Below, piece after piece: positions 44,691 through 53,035 of a DNA stretch of 64,000 nucleotides (position 1 is its first letter; the number at the start of each line of letters is the position of its first letter). The DNA is from DAOUAT01 sp964551735. Lineage in GTDB: Bacteria; Chloroflexota; Anaerolineae; CG2-30-64-16. The notes beneath the pieces were generated by a model. That model saw only the letters and a program-made list of their open reading frames with translations, was not told the origin of the DNA and did not search any database. The stretch is from positions 1 to 64,000 of the forward strand of contig CAZKEF010000025.1 of NCBI GenBank assembly GCA_964551735.1, written 5' to 3'. The position numbers and the translations under genes are program-made.

Positions 44691-45658
44691 ACGCCGACTC
44701 CATTACCCTCACTACCTTCTATCCGGCCCGCCTGCCAGCCCTGGTGGCGTTCCTGAATCACGCGCTGGCGGGCCAGCGGCACTGGGCCCCCATCACTGAG
44801 GCGAACTTCACCGAGCGGGTGTTGGCGCAGCCGGGCTTCGACCCCAGCGGCCTGATCCTGGCACGCGCAGGCGAGCGTATCGTGGGCGGCGTGCATGCCA
44901 TTAAGCCCGCGGCCGATATGCCCGCGTACCGCAACGCGGAGCCACGGCATCACATCGCCTGGCTGGCAGTAGATCCGGCTTACCGCGGGCAAAACGTGGG
45001 CGACCGGCTGCTCCGCTCGGCCGAGAACTACCTCTACTATTGCCCTGTCTACTTCGCGGCGCAGAGCGCGCCTTTCTACGGCATCTTGGAGAAGCTGTGG
45101 GTGCCCTGGTACGGCTCCACCGAGCGGATGGGCGTCAGCGCATTGTATGACAAAGGACTGATCGCCTGGCTGGGCCGCCGCGGCTACATCGTCACCAACG
45201 CAGGTGACGTGAGCATGACCGCCAACCTGCACAACCGTGAGCGGCCAGATGATCCCGGGCTGGTCGAGCGCGGCCTGCGAGTGGTGATGATCAACGAGCA
45301 GAACCCGTGGCGAGGCGACGAGCCGTTCTACCAGCTGCGCGCCTGGGGCCATAATGGTGACCGGCAATATCAGGGCCTGGTGGTTGCCGACGGCGACCGG
45401 GCCGTTGGCAGCATCGCCTGGTATCCCCTGCCCGACGACATGACGGCCGCGCTGGCATGGATCGGTTTGGAGCGGCCTTACCGCGGCCTGCGCTTTGGCT
45501 CCTACCTGCTGGATCGTGCCCTGACCGAAATGGCGAGCCGCGGCTACCTCAACGTCGAAGTCCACGTCCACAGCAAGGACAACGTGGAGGCATTCTCTCT
45601 CTTCAAACGCCGCGGCTTCAACGTCATTGACTACTGGGTGAACCTGGTGAAGACCTGA
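44675..45658 (+). CDS. GNAT-family N-acetyltransferase with two GNAT-like halves
   Basis: A 327-residue protein with two acetyltransferase-like halves. The first half carries VDPAYRGQNVGDRLLRSAE (acetyl-CoA loop); the second carries LERPYRGLRFGSYLLDRALTE and ends NVEAFSLFKRRGFNVID, a standard GNAT tail. The substrate is unknown. ATG 44675 is chosen because upstream codons come from the inverted repeat; ATG 44687 is also possible. Confidence 0.82.
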   Translation: MHNIMNADSITLTTFYPARLPALVAFLNHALAGQRHWAPITEANFTERVLAQPGFDPSGLILARAGERIVGGVHAIKPAADMPAYRNAEPRHHIAWLAVDPAYRGQNVGDRLLRSAENYLYYCPVYFAAQSAPFYGILEKLWVPWYGSTERMGVSALYDKGLIAWLGRRGYIVTNAGDVSMTANLHNRERPDDPGLVERGLRVVMINEQNPWRGDEPFYQLRAWGHNGDRQYQGLVVADGDRAVGSIAWYPLPDDMTAALAWIGLERPYRGLRFGSYLLDRALTEMASRGYLNVEVHVHSKDNVEAFSLFKRRGFNVIDYWVNLVKT

Positions 45659-45760
45659 GCGCTCCGCAACACGCGGCTTGTAGAGCCACTGGAGTGAAGG
45701 CACATACCATCTTCATGGTTGATGATCATACCCCGCCAAAACAGAATAACCGTATTGGCG

Positions 45761-46021
45761 CTAACGCCGCGCTTTGCCCAGTTTCCCCAGGATCCATCTG
45801 GCTGCCAGGATGAAGGCCAACGATCCGAGGAACGTCTGGATGACGTACACGCCCGCGATGGAGAGACCCCATTGGCCCAACACCACCTGGCCGATAAAGC
45901 CGCCGATGAAGCCGGCCACGATGTTGCCCAGCCAACCGTAAGGTAGGTCGGTTTTCGCCACCCGTTCAACGATGGCGACGATGATGATCGTAACGATCAA
46001 CGAGGCGATGAACCCTAGCAT
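45761..46021 (-). CDS. GlsB/YeaQ/YmgE-family small membrane protein
   Basis: An 86-residue membrane protein with three helices: IASLIVTIIIVAIVE, LGNIVAGFIGGFIGQVVLG and VYVIQTFLGSLAFILAARWI. The glycine-rich central helix GWLGNIVAGFIGGFIG is the family signature (transglycosylase-associated). Members are often induced under stress; the molecular role is unclear. It lies downstream of another small membrane protein gene on the same strand. Confidence 0.88.
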   Translation of the reverse strand: MLGFIASLIVTIIIVAIVERVAKTDLPYGWLGNIVAGFIGGFIGQVVLGQWGLSIAGVYVIQTFLGSLAFILAARWILGKLGKARR

Positions 46022-46070
46022 GATTTTTTCTCCTTGTTGTGTTGTAGAAGGGAGCCTTGCGCCCGTCCGC

Positions 46071-46457
46071 CTACAGGATCGCGATCACGATGCCGATCAC
46101 CGCGACCAGGAACGGCACAGCCAGGACCATGCCGCCGCAGCCGATGCAGCCTTTTTTGCGCATGACTTCGTTGGGGCTGTAGTAACGCTTCTTGGCCGGG
46201 CCCGCCTCGACCGGTTCGACTTGCCCGGGCGCGATGCTGGGAGCTTTCGACTGCTTGGCCGAACTGCCGGCCTGGGGCAGCTCGGACTTCGGCTCCGGTA
46301 CAACCTCGAACTGCTCCTGGCCGAGCTCGCCGGCCGAAAAGCCGCTTTCCGGTTCAAGGGCGGAGAAGTCGGGTTCACCGGCGTTTCCGCTGTCGTCCGA
46401 GGTCAGGTGGTCTGAAGCCTGAAAACCGCCTTGTTCCTTGCGTTTGAACTGGGACAT
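46071..46457 (-). CDS. Small acidic protein with one C-terminal membrane helix
   Basis: A 128-residue protein. The first 90 residues are acidic, Ser/Pro/Gln-rich and probably disordered; RKKGCIGCGG then leads to a single helix MVLAVPFLVAVIGIVIAIL at the end. The orientation is probably tail-anchored. ATG 46457 is chosen for its AAGGAGG site. No family is recognised; the CIGCGG next to the helix could bind metal or be acylated. It shares direction with the GlsB-like gene downstream. Confidence 0.7.
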   Translation of the reverse strand: MSQFKRKEQGGFQASDHLTSDDSGNAGEPDFSALEPESGFSAGELGQEQFEVVPEPKSELPQAGSSAKQSKAPSIAPGQVEPVEAGPAKKRYYSPNEVMRKKGCIGCGGMVLAVPFLVAVIGIVIAIL

Positions 46458-46509
46458 GATGCACGCCTCCTTGTGGCTGTAGCGCCGTGTCAATGATAGA
46501 AACGGCACT

Positions 46510-46537
46510 AGTATACGCCGGAATTGTTACGGAACAA
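46510..46537 (-). promoter_or_regulatory. Promoter of the small acidic membrane protein gene
   Basis: TTGTTC and TATACT with a 16-nt spacer on the minus strand, about 50 nt upstream of ATG 46457. The rest of the interval 46538-46681 holds nothing recognisable. Confidence 0.55.
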
Positions 46538-46681
46538 GTGACGCAGCCAGGCCACTGACCGCGGCGGTTGGGGTGCATCAGCATGGCATGCAGGCCCTTG
46601 CCCCGAAAGCGAACCGCACCCAACGTCTCCATCACATTGGATGGGGCTCCGCGGCCGCACAGGTTTCGTTCCGCCTGTCAT

Positions 46682-46709
46682 TTGACATGCACCCCAGGCC
46701 GGGTATAAT
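46682..46709 (+). promoter_or_regulatory. Promoter of the T-box/aspartokinase operon
   Basis: TTGACA and TATAAT, both consensus, with a 16-nt spacer. The predicted transcription start is near 46716, at the 5' end of the T-box leader. Confidence 0.85.
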
Positions 46710-46715
46710 GCAACC

Positions 46716-47056
46716 CGTTCGTGCATAAGTAAAAACGTTGACCGGGACGAGTACGCGGCCACGGAAGCGCCAGGGAGGGCGGGCCACCGATTGCAAGCCT
46801 GTCTCGCCGAAGTCCGCTGAAAACCCCCCGGGAGTGGGCGCCTCAAATCACGTCGCAGAGTATGGCGCCCCGGGTCGCTCCGTTAGCTGCGTGCAAGATG
46901 GTTGCGCTTTCATAATGTCGTGCTGAGCGGGTTGGTCCCGTGTCTTTCGTTACGGAAACAGTCCAGCGAAGCATCTCAGGCTGATACCAAGCAATCAATT
47001 TGGGTGGAACCGCGGATGCCCCTCGCCCCAAAAGGCGAGGGGCGTTTTTTATCTAC
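46716..47056 (+). promoter_or_regulatory. T-box riboswitch leader, probably threonine-specific
   Basis: The T-box antiterminator sequence GGGTGGAACCGCGG lies at 47002-47015, followed by a terminator: GCCCCTCGCC/GGCGAGGGGC stem and six T (47018-47050). Stem I begins with a GGACGAGTA block. The bulge TGGA (47005) pairs with a tRNA ending UCCA, so N73 is U. In many bacteria this fits Thr better than Lys or Met (A73). A possible specifier is ACC (Thr) in CTGAAAACC near 46828. Uncharged tRNA would allow the thr operon to be read. Confidence 0.85.
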
Positions 47057-47073
47057 AACAAGGGGTTTGTCCG

Positions 47074-48480
47074 ATGCAAGTCATGAAATTCGGCGGCACG
47101 TCCGTCAACGACGCTAAGGCCATCGCGCAAGTGGCGGCCATCGTGGCCGACCAGCTCAAATCCGACCCAAATGTGGTCGTCGTGACCTCGGCTATGCGCG
47201 GGGTCACCGACCTGCTGATTGACTCAGCCCGGGCCGCTGCACGCGGCGACCGGCAGAAATATCGCGACGCGCGGCAGGCCCTCATTGCCCGGCACCGCGA
47301 CGCGGCCGAGGCGTTGATCCACGACCTGGATGACCTGGCCGCGATTCAGGCACTGACCGACGAGCGGGTGCGCGAGTTCGAGCGCCTATGCATGGCCGTC
47401 GCCATCCTGGGCGAGCTCACCGACCGGGGCCTAGCGGTGGTCTCCGGCCTGGGCGAGCGGCTGTTGGCGCCGATCCTGGCCGCAGCCATGCGCGCGGCCG
47501 GCCTGCGCGCCGAATTCGTGGACGCGGGCGAGCTGATCGTGACCGACGATAACTACGCCGCGGCCGCGCCCGACATGACAGCCACCCGCACGGCTACCCG
47601 CGGCCAGCTGCTGCCGCTGTTTCAGGCGGGCGCGACCCCAGTCGTCACCGGTTTCGTGGCGGCCACCCCCGGCGGCGTCCCCACCGTGCTCGGCCGCGGG
47701 GGCTCCGACTACTCGGCCGCAGTGCTGGGGGCGGCGCTAGAAGCCGACGAGATCCAGATCTGGACCGACGTGGATGGTGTGCTCACAGCCGATCCGCGCA
47801 TCGTCAAGGACGCGCGGCCGGTGCCGGAGCTCACCTACGGCGAGGCCGCGGAGCTGGCCTACTTCGGCGCAAAAGTGTTGCACCCCAAGACCATGCTGCC
47901 AGCAATTGACCTGGGCATCCCCATCAGTGTGCGTAACACCTTCAACGCGGCGTTCCCCGGCACGCGCGTGGTGCCCAAGACGCACAACGGCGGCACCGTT
48001 AAGGCGCTCACCGTTATCCGCGGGCTGGCGCTGGTCACCGTGGCCGGCCGAGGCATGATGGGCGTGCCCGGCATCGCCGCGCGCACCTTCGCGGCCGTGG
48101 CCAGCCAGGGCGCCAACGTGCTGATGATTTCCCAGGCCTCATCCGAGCAAAGCATCTGCTTCGTAGTGCCCGAGGCTGACGCGGGGCCTGTGGCGCAGGG
48201 ATTGGAAGTCACCTTTGCAGACGAGATCCGCCGCCGGCTGATCGACCGCGTGACTGTGGAGCCAGAAATCGTCATCGTGGCCGTGGTGGGCGAAGGGATG
48301 CGCGGCACCCCCGGCATTGCGGCCCGCCTCTTCGGCGCGCTGGGCGAGCATCGCGTCAACGTCATTGCGGTCGCCCAGGGTTCGTCCGAGGCCAACATCT
48401 CCCTGACCCTAGCCGCGGCGGACGCGGACGCAGGCGTGCGGTACATCCACGCGGCGTTCGGGTTGGGGGGACAACCATGA
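47074..48480 (+). CDS. thrA/lysC: Aspartate kinase
   Basis: A 468-residue monofunctional aspartokinase, the first step toward threonine, methionine and lysine. The kinase domain starts with MKFGGTSVNDAKAI and has GRGGSDYSAAVLG and KVLHPKTMLPAI. Two ACT domains follow (GVPGIAARTFAAVASQGANV and GTPGIAARLFGALGEHRVNV), with SQASSEQSICFVV matching ThrA-like enzymes, which suggests feedback by threonine. Its stop overlaps the hom start (ATGA), so the pair resembles a split ThrA. Controlled by the T-box upstream. Confidence 0.94.
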   Translation: MQVMKFGGTSVNDAKAIAQVAAIVADQLKSDPNVVVVTSAMRGVTDLLIDSARAAARGDRQKYRDARQALIARHRDAAEALIHDLDDLAAIQALTDERVREFERLCMAVAILGELTDRGLAVVSGLGERLLAPILAAAMRAAGLRAEFVDAGELIVTDDNYAAAAPDMTATRTATRGQLLPLFQAGATPVVTGFVAATPGGVPTVLGRGGSDYSAAVLGAALEADEIQIWTDVDGVLTADPRIVKDARPVPELTYGEAAELAYFGAKVLHPKTMLPAIDLGIPISVRNTFNAAFPGTRVVPKTHNGGTVKALTVIRGLALVTVAGRGMMGVPGIAARTFAAVASQGANVLMISQASSEQSICFVVPEADAGPVAQGLEVTFADEIRRRLIDRVTVEPEIVIVAVVGEGMRGTPGIAARLFGALGEHRVNVIAVAQGSSEANISLTLAAADADAGVRYIHAAFGLGGQP

Positions 48481-49559
48481 AACACACTCCTCTCATCATC
48501 TTCGGCGCGGGCAAGGTGGGGCGGGCGCTGGTGCGCCAACTGCTGGACGCGGCCGAGATCCACGCGGGGCGCGATGGACTGGCATTCCCGGTCGCAGCCT
48601 GGTGCGATCACGACGGCGCGGCTGTGGACGAGAAGGGCCTGCCCGCTGAGGCCCTGGCCGCGCTGCTGGACGCAAAGGCCGCGGGCTCGCCCTTCGTCGA
48701 GACCCCATACGGCTCGCCCCAGACCGATCTCCATGCCATCGTGGATATCGCCGGCTCCGACGGCTGCATCGTGGTTGACGTCACCGCATCCGATGCCACC
48801 GTGCCGGCACTGGATCTGGCGCTGCGCCGTGGCTACGCGGCCGCCACGGCCAACAAGGTGCCCCTGGCCGGGCCGCAGGCGACTTTCGACCGGCTCACCG
48901 CTGCTGGGCGGCTAGGCTACGAGTCCACCGTGGGATCGGCCGTCCCGGTAATCGCGACCGCGCAAGGGCTGATGCGTGCGGCGGATCGCGTGGACGCGGC
49001 GCGCGGCGCACTCAGCGGCACGCTGGGCTTCATCAGCACCGGGTTGCAGGCCGGACAGCCCTTCTCCGCGCTGGTGGCCGAGGCGATGCGTCGCGGCTAC
49101 GCCGAGCCGGACCCGCGAGTTGATCTGGGCGGCATGGACGTGGCGCGCAAGGCGCTGATCCTGGCGCGCACTCTGGGATGGAAAGCGGAGTTGAGCCAAG
49201 TGGAAGTGACCGGACTGCTACCAGCCGAGTACGCGACGCTGCCCTTGGCCGGCTGCCTGGCGCGGCTGCCGGAGCTCGACGTCGACTTCGCAGCCCAGGT
49301 CGCGGACGCGACCGCCGATGGCCAGGTGCTGCGCTACGTGGCCGAGATCAAGGATGGCCGCGCCGCGGTCGGACTGCGCGCCGTTCCCGCGGATAGCGCG
49401 CTGGGCCAGCTCCGGGGCAACGACAACCTGGTGGCGTTCCACACGCGCTACTATCCCGACACGCCGCTGGTGCTCCAGGGCCGCGGGGCCGGGGTGGACG
49501 CCGCTGCGGCAGGGGTGCATTCGGATATCGTGGCGTTGGCGCAGCGCAAACTCGGCTAA
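48477..49559 (+). CDS. hom: Homoserine dehydrogenase (ThrA C-terminal type)
   Basis: A 360-residue homoserine dehydrogenase resembling the dehydrogenase half of bifunctional ThrA. The Rossmann loop is FGAGKVGRALVRQLL, then TANKVPLAG, GYESTVGSAVPVI and LSGTLGFISTGLQ. The YAEPDPRVDLGGMDVARKAL block is diagnostic. The end GRGAGVDAAAAGVHSD matches ThrA. ATGA overlap with the aspartokinase implies translational coupling. It is a different subtype from the hom at 6.7 kb, so this genome has at least two. Confidence 0.93.
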   Translation: MKHTPLIIFGAGKVGRALVRQLLDAAEIHAGRDGLAFPVAAWCDHDGAAVDEKGLPAEALAALLDAKAAGSPFVETPYGSPQTDLHAIVDIAGSDGCIVVDVTASDATVPALDLALRRGYAAATANKVPLAGPQATFDRLTAAGRLGYESTVGSAVPVIATAQGLMRAADRVDAARGALSGTLGFISTGLQAGQPFSALVAEAMRRGYAEPDPRVDLGGMDVARKALILARTLGWKAELSQVEVTGLLPAEYATLPLAGCLARLPELDVDFAAQVADATADGQVLRYVAEIKDGRAAVGLRAVPADSALGQLRGNDNLVAFHTRYYPDTPLVLQGRGAGVDAAAAGVHSDIVALAQRKLG

Positions 49560-49561
49560 CA

Positions 49562-49648
49562 CTGGAATCGAGGCTTTCGCCGGTCACTCGCGTTATCCAG
49601 CGAAACCGATTGATCCTAAAGGAGGCTACGCATAGCCTCGAATCCAGC
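49562..49648. repeat. GAGGCTT/AGCCTCGA inverted repeat, copy B
   Basis: CTGGAATCGAGGCTTTCGCC on the left and TAGCCTCGAATCCAG on the right, with a centre containing TCGCGTT. It lies between hom and asd, directly in the operon message. The sequence is related to copies A (31744) and C (54029). Confidence 0.75.
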
Positions 49649-49666
49649 CCCAGTGGAGGGATATCT

Positions 49667-50740
49667 ATGTACCCAACACCCAAGATTAAAGTCGGTGTCC
49701 TCGGTGCGACCGGGGCGGTGGGGCAGCGCTTCATCCAGATGCTGGCCGGCCACCCCTGGTTCGAGATCGCCGTGCTGACCGCGTCGGATCGTTCGGCGGG
49801 CAAGCGCTACGGCGATGCGGCAAAATGGCTGCTGCGCGGGGGGATGCCCGCCCCCGTGGCCGACATGACCCTGCTTCCCACAGAGCCGGACGCCATTGGG
49901 CCGGACGTACGGCTGCTCTTCTCCGCGCTGCCAGGCGGGAACGCGCGCGAAGTGGAGGCGGCGCTGGCCGCGGCCGGCTACGGTGTCTGCTCGAACGCGT
50001 CCGCCCATCGCATGGATCCCGACGTGCCGCTGCTGATCCCCGACGTCAACCCGGAGCACACCGCCTTGATCCGGACGCAGCAGGCGCGGCGCGGCTGGTC
50101 GGGATTCATCACCACCAACCCCAACTGCACCACCACGCATCTGGTCTGCGCGCTGAAGCCACTGCACGACGCGTTCGGCCTGACCGCGGTCAATGTGGTG
50201 AGCATGCAGGCGATCTCCGGCGCGGGCTACCCTGGCGTATCGGCCATGGACATCCTCGACAACGTCATCCCGCACATCGGCGGCGAGGAGGAGAAGGTGG
50301 AGCAGGAACCCGGCAAGCTGCTGGGCACGCTGGACGGCGATGCGATCCGGCTGGCCTCTTTCACCGTCAGCGCGCAGTGCAACCGGGTCGCCGTGCGCAA
50401 CGGCCACCTGGAGGCGGTCAGCGTAAAGCTGCGCCGTTCAGCCAGCCTGGAGCAAATGGCCGAGGCGCTGGCGTCCTACCGAGGTGAGCCGCAGCGCCTG
50501 GGCCTGCCCACTGCGCCCGACCCGGCCATCGTGCTGTTCGCCGAGGCCGACCGGCCCCAGCCGAGGCTGGATCGGCTGGCCGGCGGCGGCATGGCTACGT
50601 GCGTTGGCCGGCTGCGGCCCGACCCGCTGTTCGACTACAAGTTCATCGTGTTGGGACACAACACCATCCGCGGCGCGGCTGGCGGCTCGCTCCTGAACGC
50701 GGAGCTGCTGGTGGCGCAGGGGTGGGTGACAGACGACTGA
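49667..50740 (+). CDS. asd: Aspartate-semialdehyde dehydrogenase (archaeal/eukaryal type)
   Basis: A 357-residue NADPH enzyme that reduces aspartyl phosphate to the semialdehyde, the step between the two upstream enzymes. GVLGATGAVGQRFIQML is the cofactor loop, and the catalytic cysteine is in TTNPNCTTTHLVCALKPL near residue 155. SGAGYPGVSAMDILDNV is the mark of the archaeal/yeast-type ASD. GTGGAGG precedes ATG 49667. It is the third gene of the T-box operon. Confidence 0.94.
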   Translation: MYPTPKIKVGVLGATGAVGQRFIQMLAGHPWFEIAVLTASDRSAGKRYGDAAKWLLRGGMPAPVADMTLLPTEPDAIGPDVRLLFSALPGGNAREVEAALAAAGYGVCSNASAHRMDPDVPLLIPDVNPEHTALIRTQQARRGWSGFITTNPNCTTTHLVCALKPLHDAFGLTAVNVVSMQAISGAGYPGVSAMDILDNVIPHIGGEEEKVEQEPGKLLGTLDGDAIRLASFTVSAQCNRVAVRNGHLEAVSVKLRRSASLEQMAEALASYRGEPQRLGLPTAPDPAIVLFAEADRPQPRLDRLAGGGMATCVGRLRPDPLFDYKFIVLGHNTIRGAAGGSLLNAELLVAQGWVTDD

Positions 50741-50820
50741 TGACGGCTGACCGATGACGGACGATGGCAGCACAATGTGAAGTACGCAGTACGCAGTACG
50801 CAGTATTGTAGTAGTACGCA
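50741..50820. repeat. Word repeat tract (GATGACGG and GTACGCA words)
   Basis: Two vocabularies in a row: TGATGACGGCTGACCGATGACGGACGATGG, written here as variants of GATGACGG, and then three copies of GTACGCA followed by TATTGTAGTAGTACGCAAC. It lies between asd and the HAD-like gene. Confidence 0.75.
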
Positions 50821-50841
50821 ACTGTCAGAACAGGTGAACCC

Positions 50842-51987
50842 ATGTGCACAAAATCCTCCCTCTCCGAGCTCTTTGGTGATCTGGTGATCTACCGCGACCT
50901 GAACGCGGTGGATGAACGGCTGCCGCGGTATGCCGAGGCATATGCCGAGATGGGCCTGCCGAGCCCGATGCCACCGCGCAAATTGGAACGCGCTTACGCG
51001 CAGGCGCTGGCCTGGCTGTTAGCCCGTGCCCAAGCGGTCAAGCACCCTGGCCGGCCGCTGCGCGAGATCATCTATATTGGCGACACGCTGCTCAACGACG
51101 GCGGCGCGTTCAGCAACCTACGCACCTTCACCGGCTGGCCCGGTTGGTGCTTTATCGGCACGGAAAAGGACGAGGAGCTGGCCGTGACCGAGAAGAACGG
51201 CCTGTACCAGGCCAACCGCTGGCATGCGCTGGCTGAGTTCCTCTCGTGGCTGCAAGGCCAACAAGGCGCGGCGCTGGACGCCGGGACGGCCGTAATCGTG
51301 GACATTGACAAGACGTTGCTGGGCGCGCGCGGCCGCAACGACGGCTCGATTGACCGTGCTCGCCTGGCCGCGATCGAGGTCACGCTGGCCGATGCCATCG
51401 GCCCGGCATTCGATCGGGCTGCGTTCCGCCAGGCCTACGCGGCACTCAATGTGGCGAAGTATCACGCGTTCACCGCCGATAACCAGGATAACGTGGCCTA
51501 CATCTGCCTGATGCTGAGCGCGGGCTTCACCACGTTGGACGCCCTATTGGCGGACGTTGCCGCGGGCACCTTGCCCGACTACCACGCTTTCATGGCGCAG
51601 GTGGACGCCGCACGGGATCGCCTGCCTACGGCCGCGCTGGCCGCGCTGCACGACGACATCTACGGCCGGGTGTGTGCGGGCGACCTGACGCCATTCAAGG
51701 CGTTCCGCAGCCGCGAGTATCGCGAGACCGTGAAACGCATGGGCCACCTGCCTGATGACACGGCCCTGGCCCGCCGGCTATTGGAAGAGATCTGCCTGAC
51801 GCGCGAGGTTTTCGACGTGAGCGCCTGGCTGAAACGACGGGGCTGCCTGATGGTGGCGCTCTCTGATAAGCCAGATGAAGCCACTGCCCCCGCGGGTGAA
51901 CTGACCGCGCTCGGCTACCTGCCGTTGCACCGCACAGCGACGCACGTCATCGGCCAAAGGCTGGATGGGTTATTGCCTGAGGCGTAG
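50842..51987 (+). CDS. HAD-like phosphatase-fold protein, function unknown
   Basis: A 381-residue cytosolic protein. VIVDIDKTLLGARG near residue 155 is a good HAD motif I (DxDxT), and LMVALSDKPDEAT near 338 looks like motif III. The N-terminal ~140 residues include a second HAD-like stretch, EIIYIGDTLLNDGG, which resembles motif IV. It may be a phosphatase or phosphotransferase on an unknown substrate. No exact family is recognised. It follows the threonine operon after the repeat tract and may or may not be cotranscribed. Confidence 0.65.
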   Translation: MCTKSSLSELFGDLVIYRDLNAVDERLPRYAEAYAEMGLPSPMPPRKLERAYAQALAWLLARAQAVKHPGRPLREIIYIGDTLLNDGGAFSNLRTFTGWPGWCFIGTEKDEELAVTEKNGLYQANRWHALAEFLSWLQGQQGAALDAGTAVIVDIDKTLLGARGRNDGSIDRARLAAIEVTLADAIGPAFDRAAFRQAYAALNVAKYHAFTADNQDNVAYICLMLSAGFTTLDALLADVAAGTLPDYHAFMAQVDAARDRLPTAALAALHDDIYGRVCAGDLTPFKAFRSREYRETVKRMGHLPDDTALARRLLEEICLTREVFDVSAWLKRRGCLMVALSDKPDEATAPAGELTALGYLPLHRTATHVIGQRLDGLLPEA

Positions 51988-51994
51988 TCGTGAT

Positions 51995-52023
51995 TAGACC
52001 TGCGCCCCCGTCCCTGCTATAAT
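51995..52023 (+). promoter_or_regulatory. Probable promoter of the glycosyltransferase gene
   Basis: A consensus TATAAT at 52018-52023 with a weak TAGACC 17 nt upstream. The gene's GGGAGG ribosome site lies about 26 nt past the -10. Confidence 0.55.
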
Positions 52024-52061
52024 CTTGATCGGTAAGCTCAGGAGACACGGGAGGTTGTTTC

Positions 52062-53027
52062 TTGGAAAGACACATAGCGCCATTGCGCTGTAGCGTAGGG
52101 GTTACTGCCTATAACGAAGAGGCCAATATCGGTCGGTTGCTCGATGCCTTGCTGGCTCAGCACTTGCGCGAAGTTGAGATCAGCGAGATTATCTTGGTAG
52201 CCAGTGGCTGCACCGATAATACAGTCCCCATCATCGAGTCGTACCTGGATGGAGACCCGCGCATCAAGCTGCTGGTGCAACCCAAACGCGAGGGCAAAAC
52301 CGCGGCCATTAACCTCTTCTTGGCGCACGCCCGAGAGTCGATCTGCGTGCTGGAAAGTGGCGACACCTTGCCGCACGAAGACGCAGTGGAGCACCTGGTG
52401 CGCATGTTCGCCGATCCCAGCGTGGGTATGACCGGCGCACACAAGATCCCGGTCAATACGCCCGATCATCTGGTGGGCCTGTTCACCCACATCCGGCTGC
52501 GGCTGGAGCACCAACTCTGCCTGGAGATCCCCCGCCTGGGCGAAATGATCGCATTCCGCAAGGTGTTTGACCGGCTGCCGCCCGACGTCGCGATGGACGA
52601 GGCGTTCGTCGAAGCGCTGGTGGTAAAACGCGGGTTACAGGTGCGCTATGCGCCCGATGCGGTGGTGTATAACACCGGCCCCAACACCGTCGAGGACTTC
52701 GTGCGGCAGCGCCGGCGCAACCATGCCGGCCACCTCTACCTCAAGGCCAAGTACGGTTATGCCGTGTCGAGCATCCAGAACACGCGCGTCGCGAAGGTCG
52801 CTCTGAAGGAGATTTGGGGTGCGGTGCAGCTCGTGTGGACGCTGTTCCTGCTGGCTGTGCTGGAAAGCTGGTCACGGCTGTTGGGCTGGTATGATTTTGC
52901 CATCAAGAAGGACCGCCACGTCGTGTGGGACATGGCATGGTCGCAGAAGACCGATGTGGAGGCCGAGCGCGCACAGATAACTGCGACCGATGATATTCGC
53001 CCGGCTGCGATCGCTCGCAAGAATTAG
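52062..53027 (+). CDS. Family 2 glycosyltransferase
   Basis: A 321-residue GT-A enzyme. CSVGVTAYNEEANIGRLLDAL is the nucleotide-sugar start, and the acidic motif appears as SICVLESGDTLPHED; FVRQRRRNHAGHLYLK is the QxxRW-like motif of processive or multi-pass enzymes. A membrane-associated stretch (GAVQLVWTLFLLAVLESW) is near the C-terminus. It starts with TTG 52062 after a GGGAGG site. It lies next to a UPF0104 membrane protein, a pairing typical of lipid-linked glycosylation. Confidence 0.85.
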   Translation: MERHIAPLRCSVGVTAYNEEANIGRLLDALLAQHLREVEISEIILVASGCTDNTVPIIESYLDGDPRIKLLVQPKREGKTAAINLFLAHARESICVLESGDTLPHEDAVEHLVRMFADPSVGMTGAHKIPVNTPDHLVGLFTHIRLRLEHQLCLEIPRLGEMIAFRKVFDRLPPDVAMDEAFVEALVVKRGLQVRYAPDAVVYNTGPNTVEDFVRQRRRNHAGHLYLKAKYGYAVSSIQNTRVAKVALKEIWGAVQLVWTLFLLAVLESWSRLLGWYDFAIKKDRHVVWDMAWSQKTDVEAERAQITATDDIRPAAIARKN

Positions 53028-53035
53028 GCGTGCAC

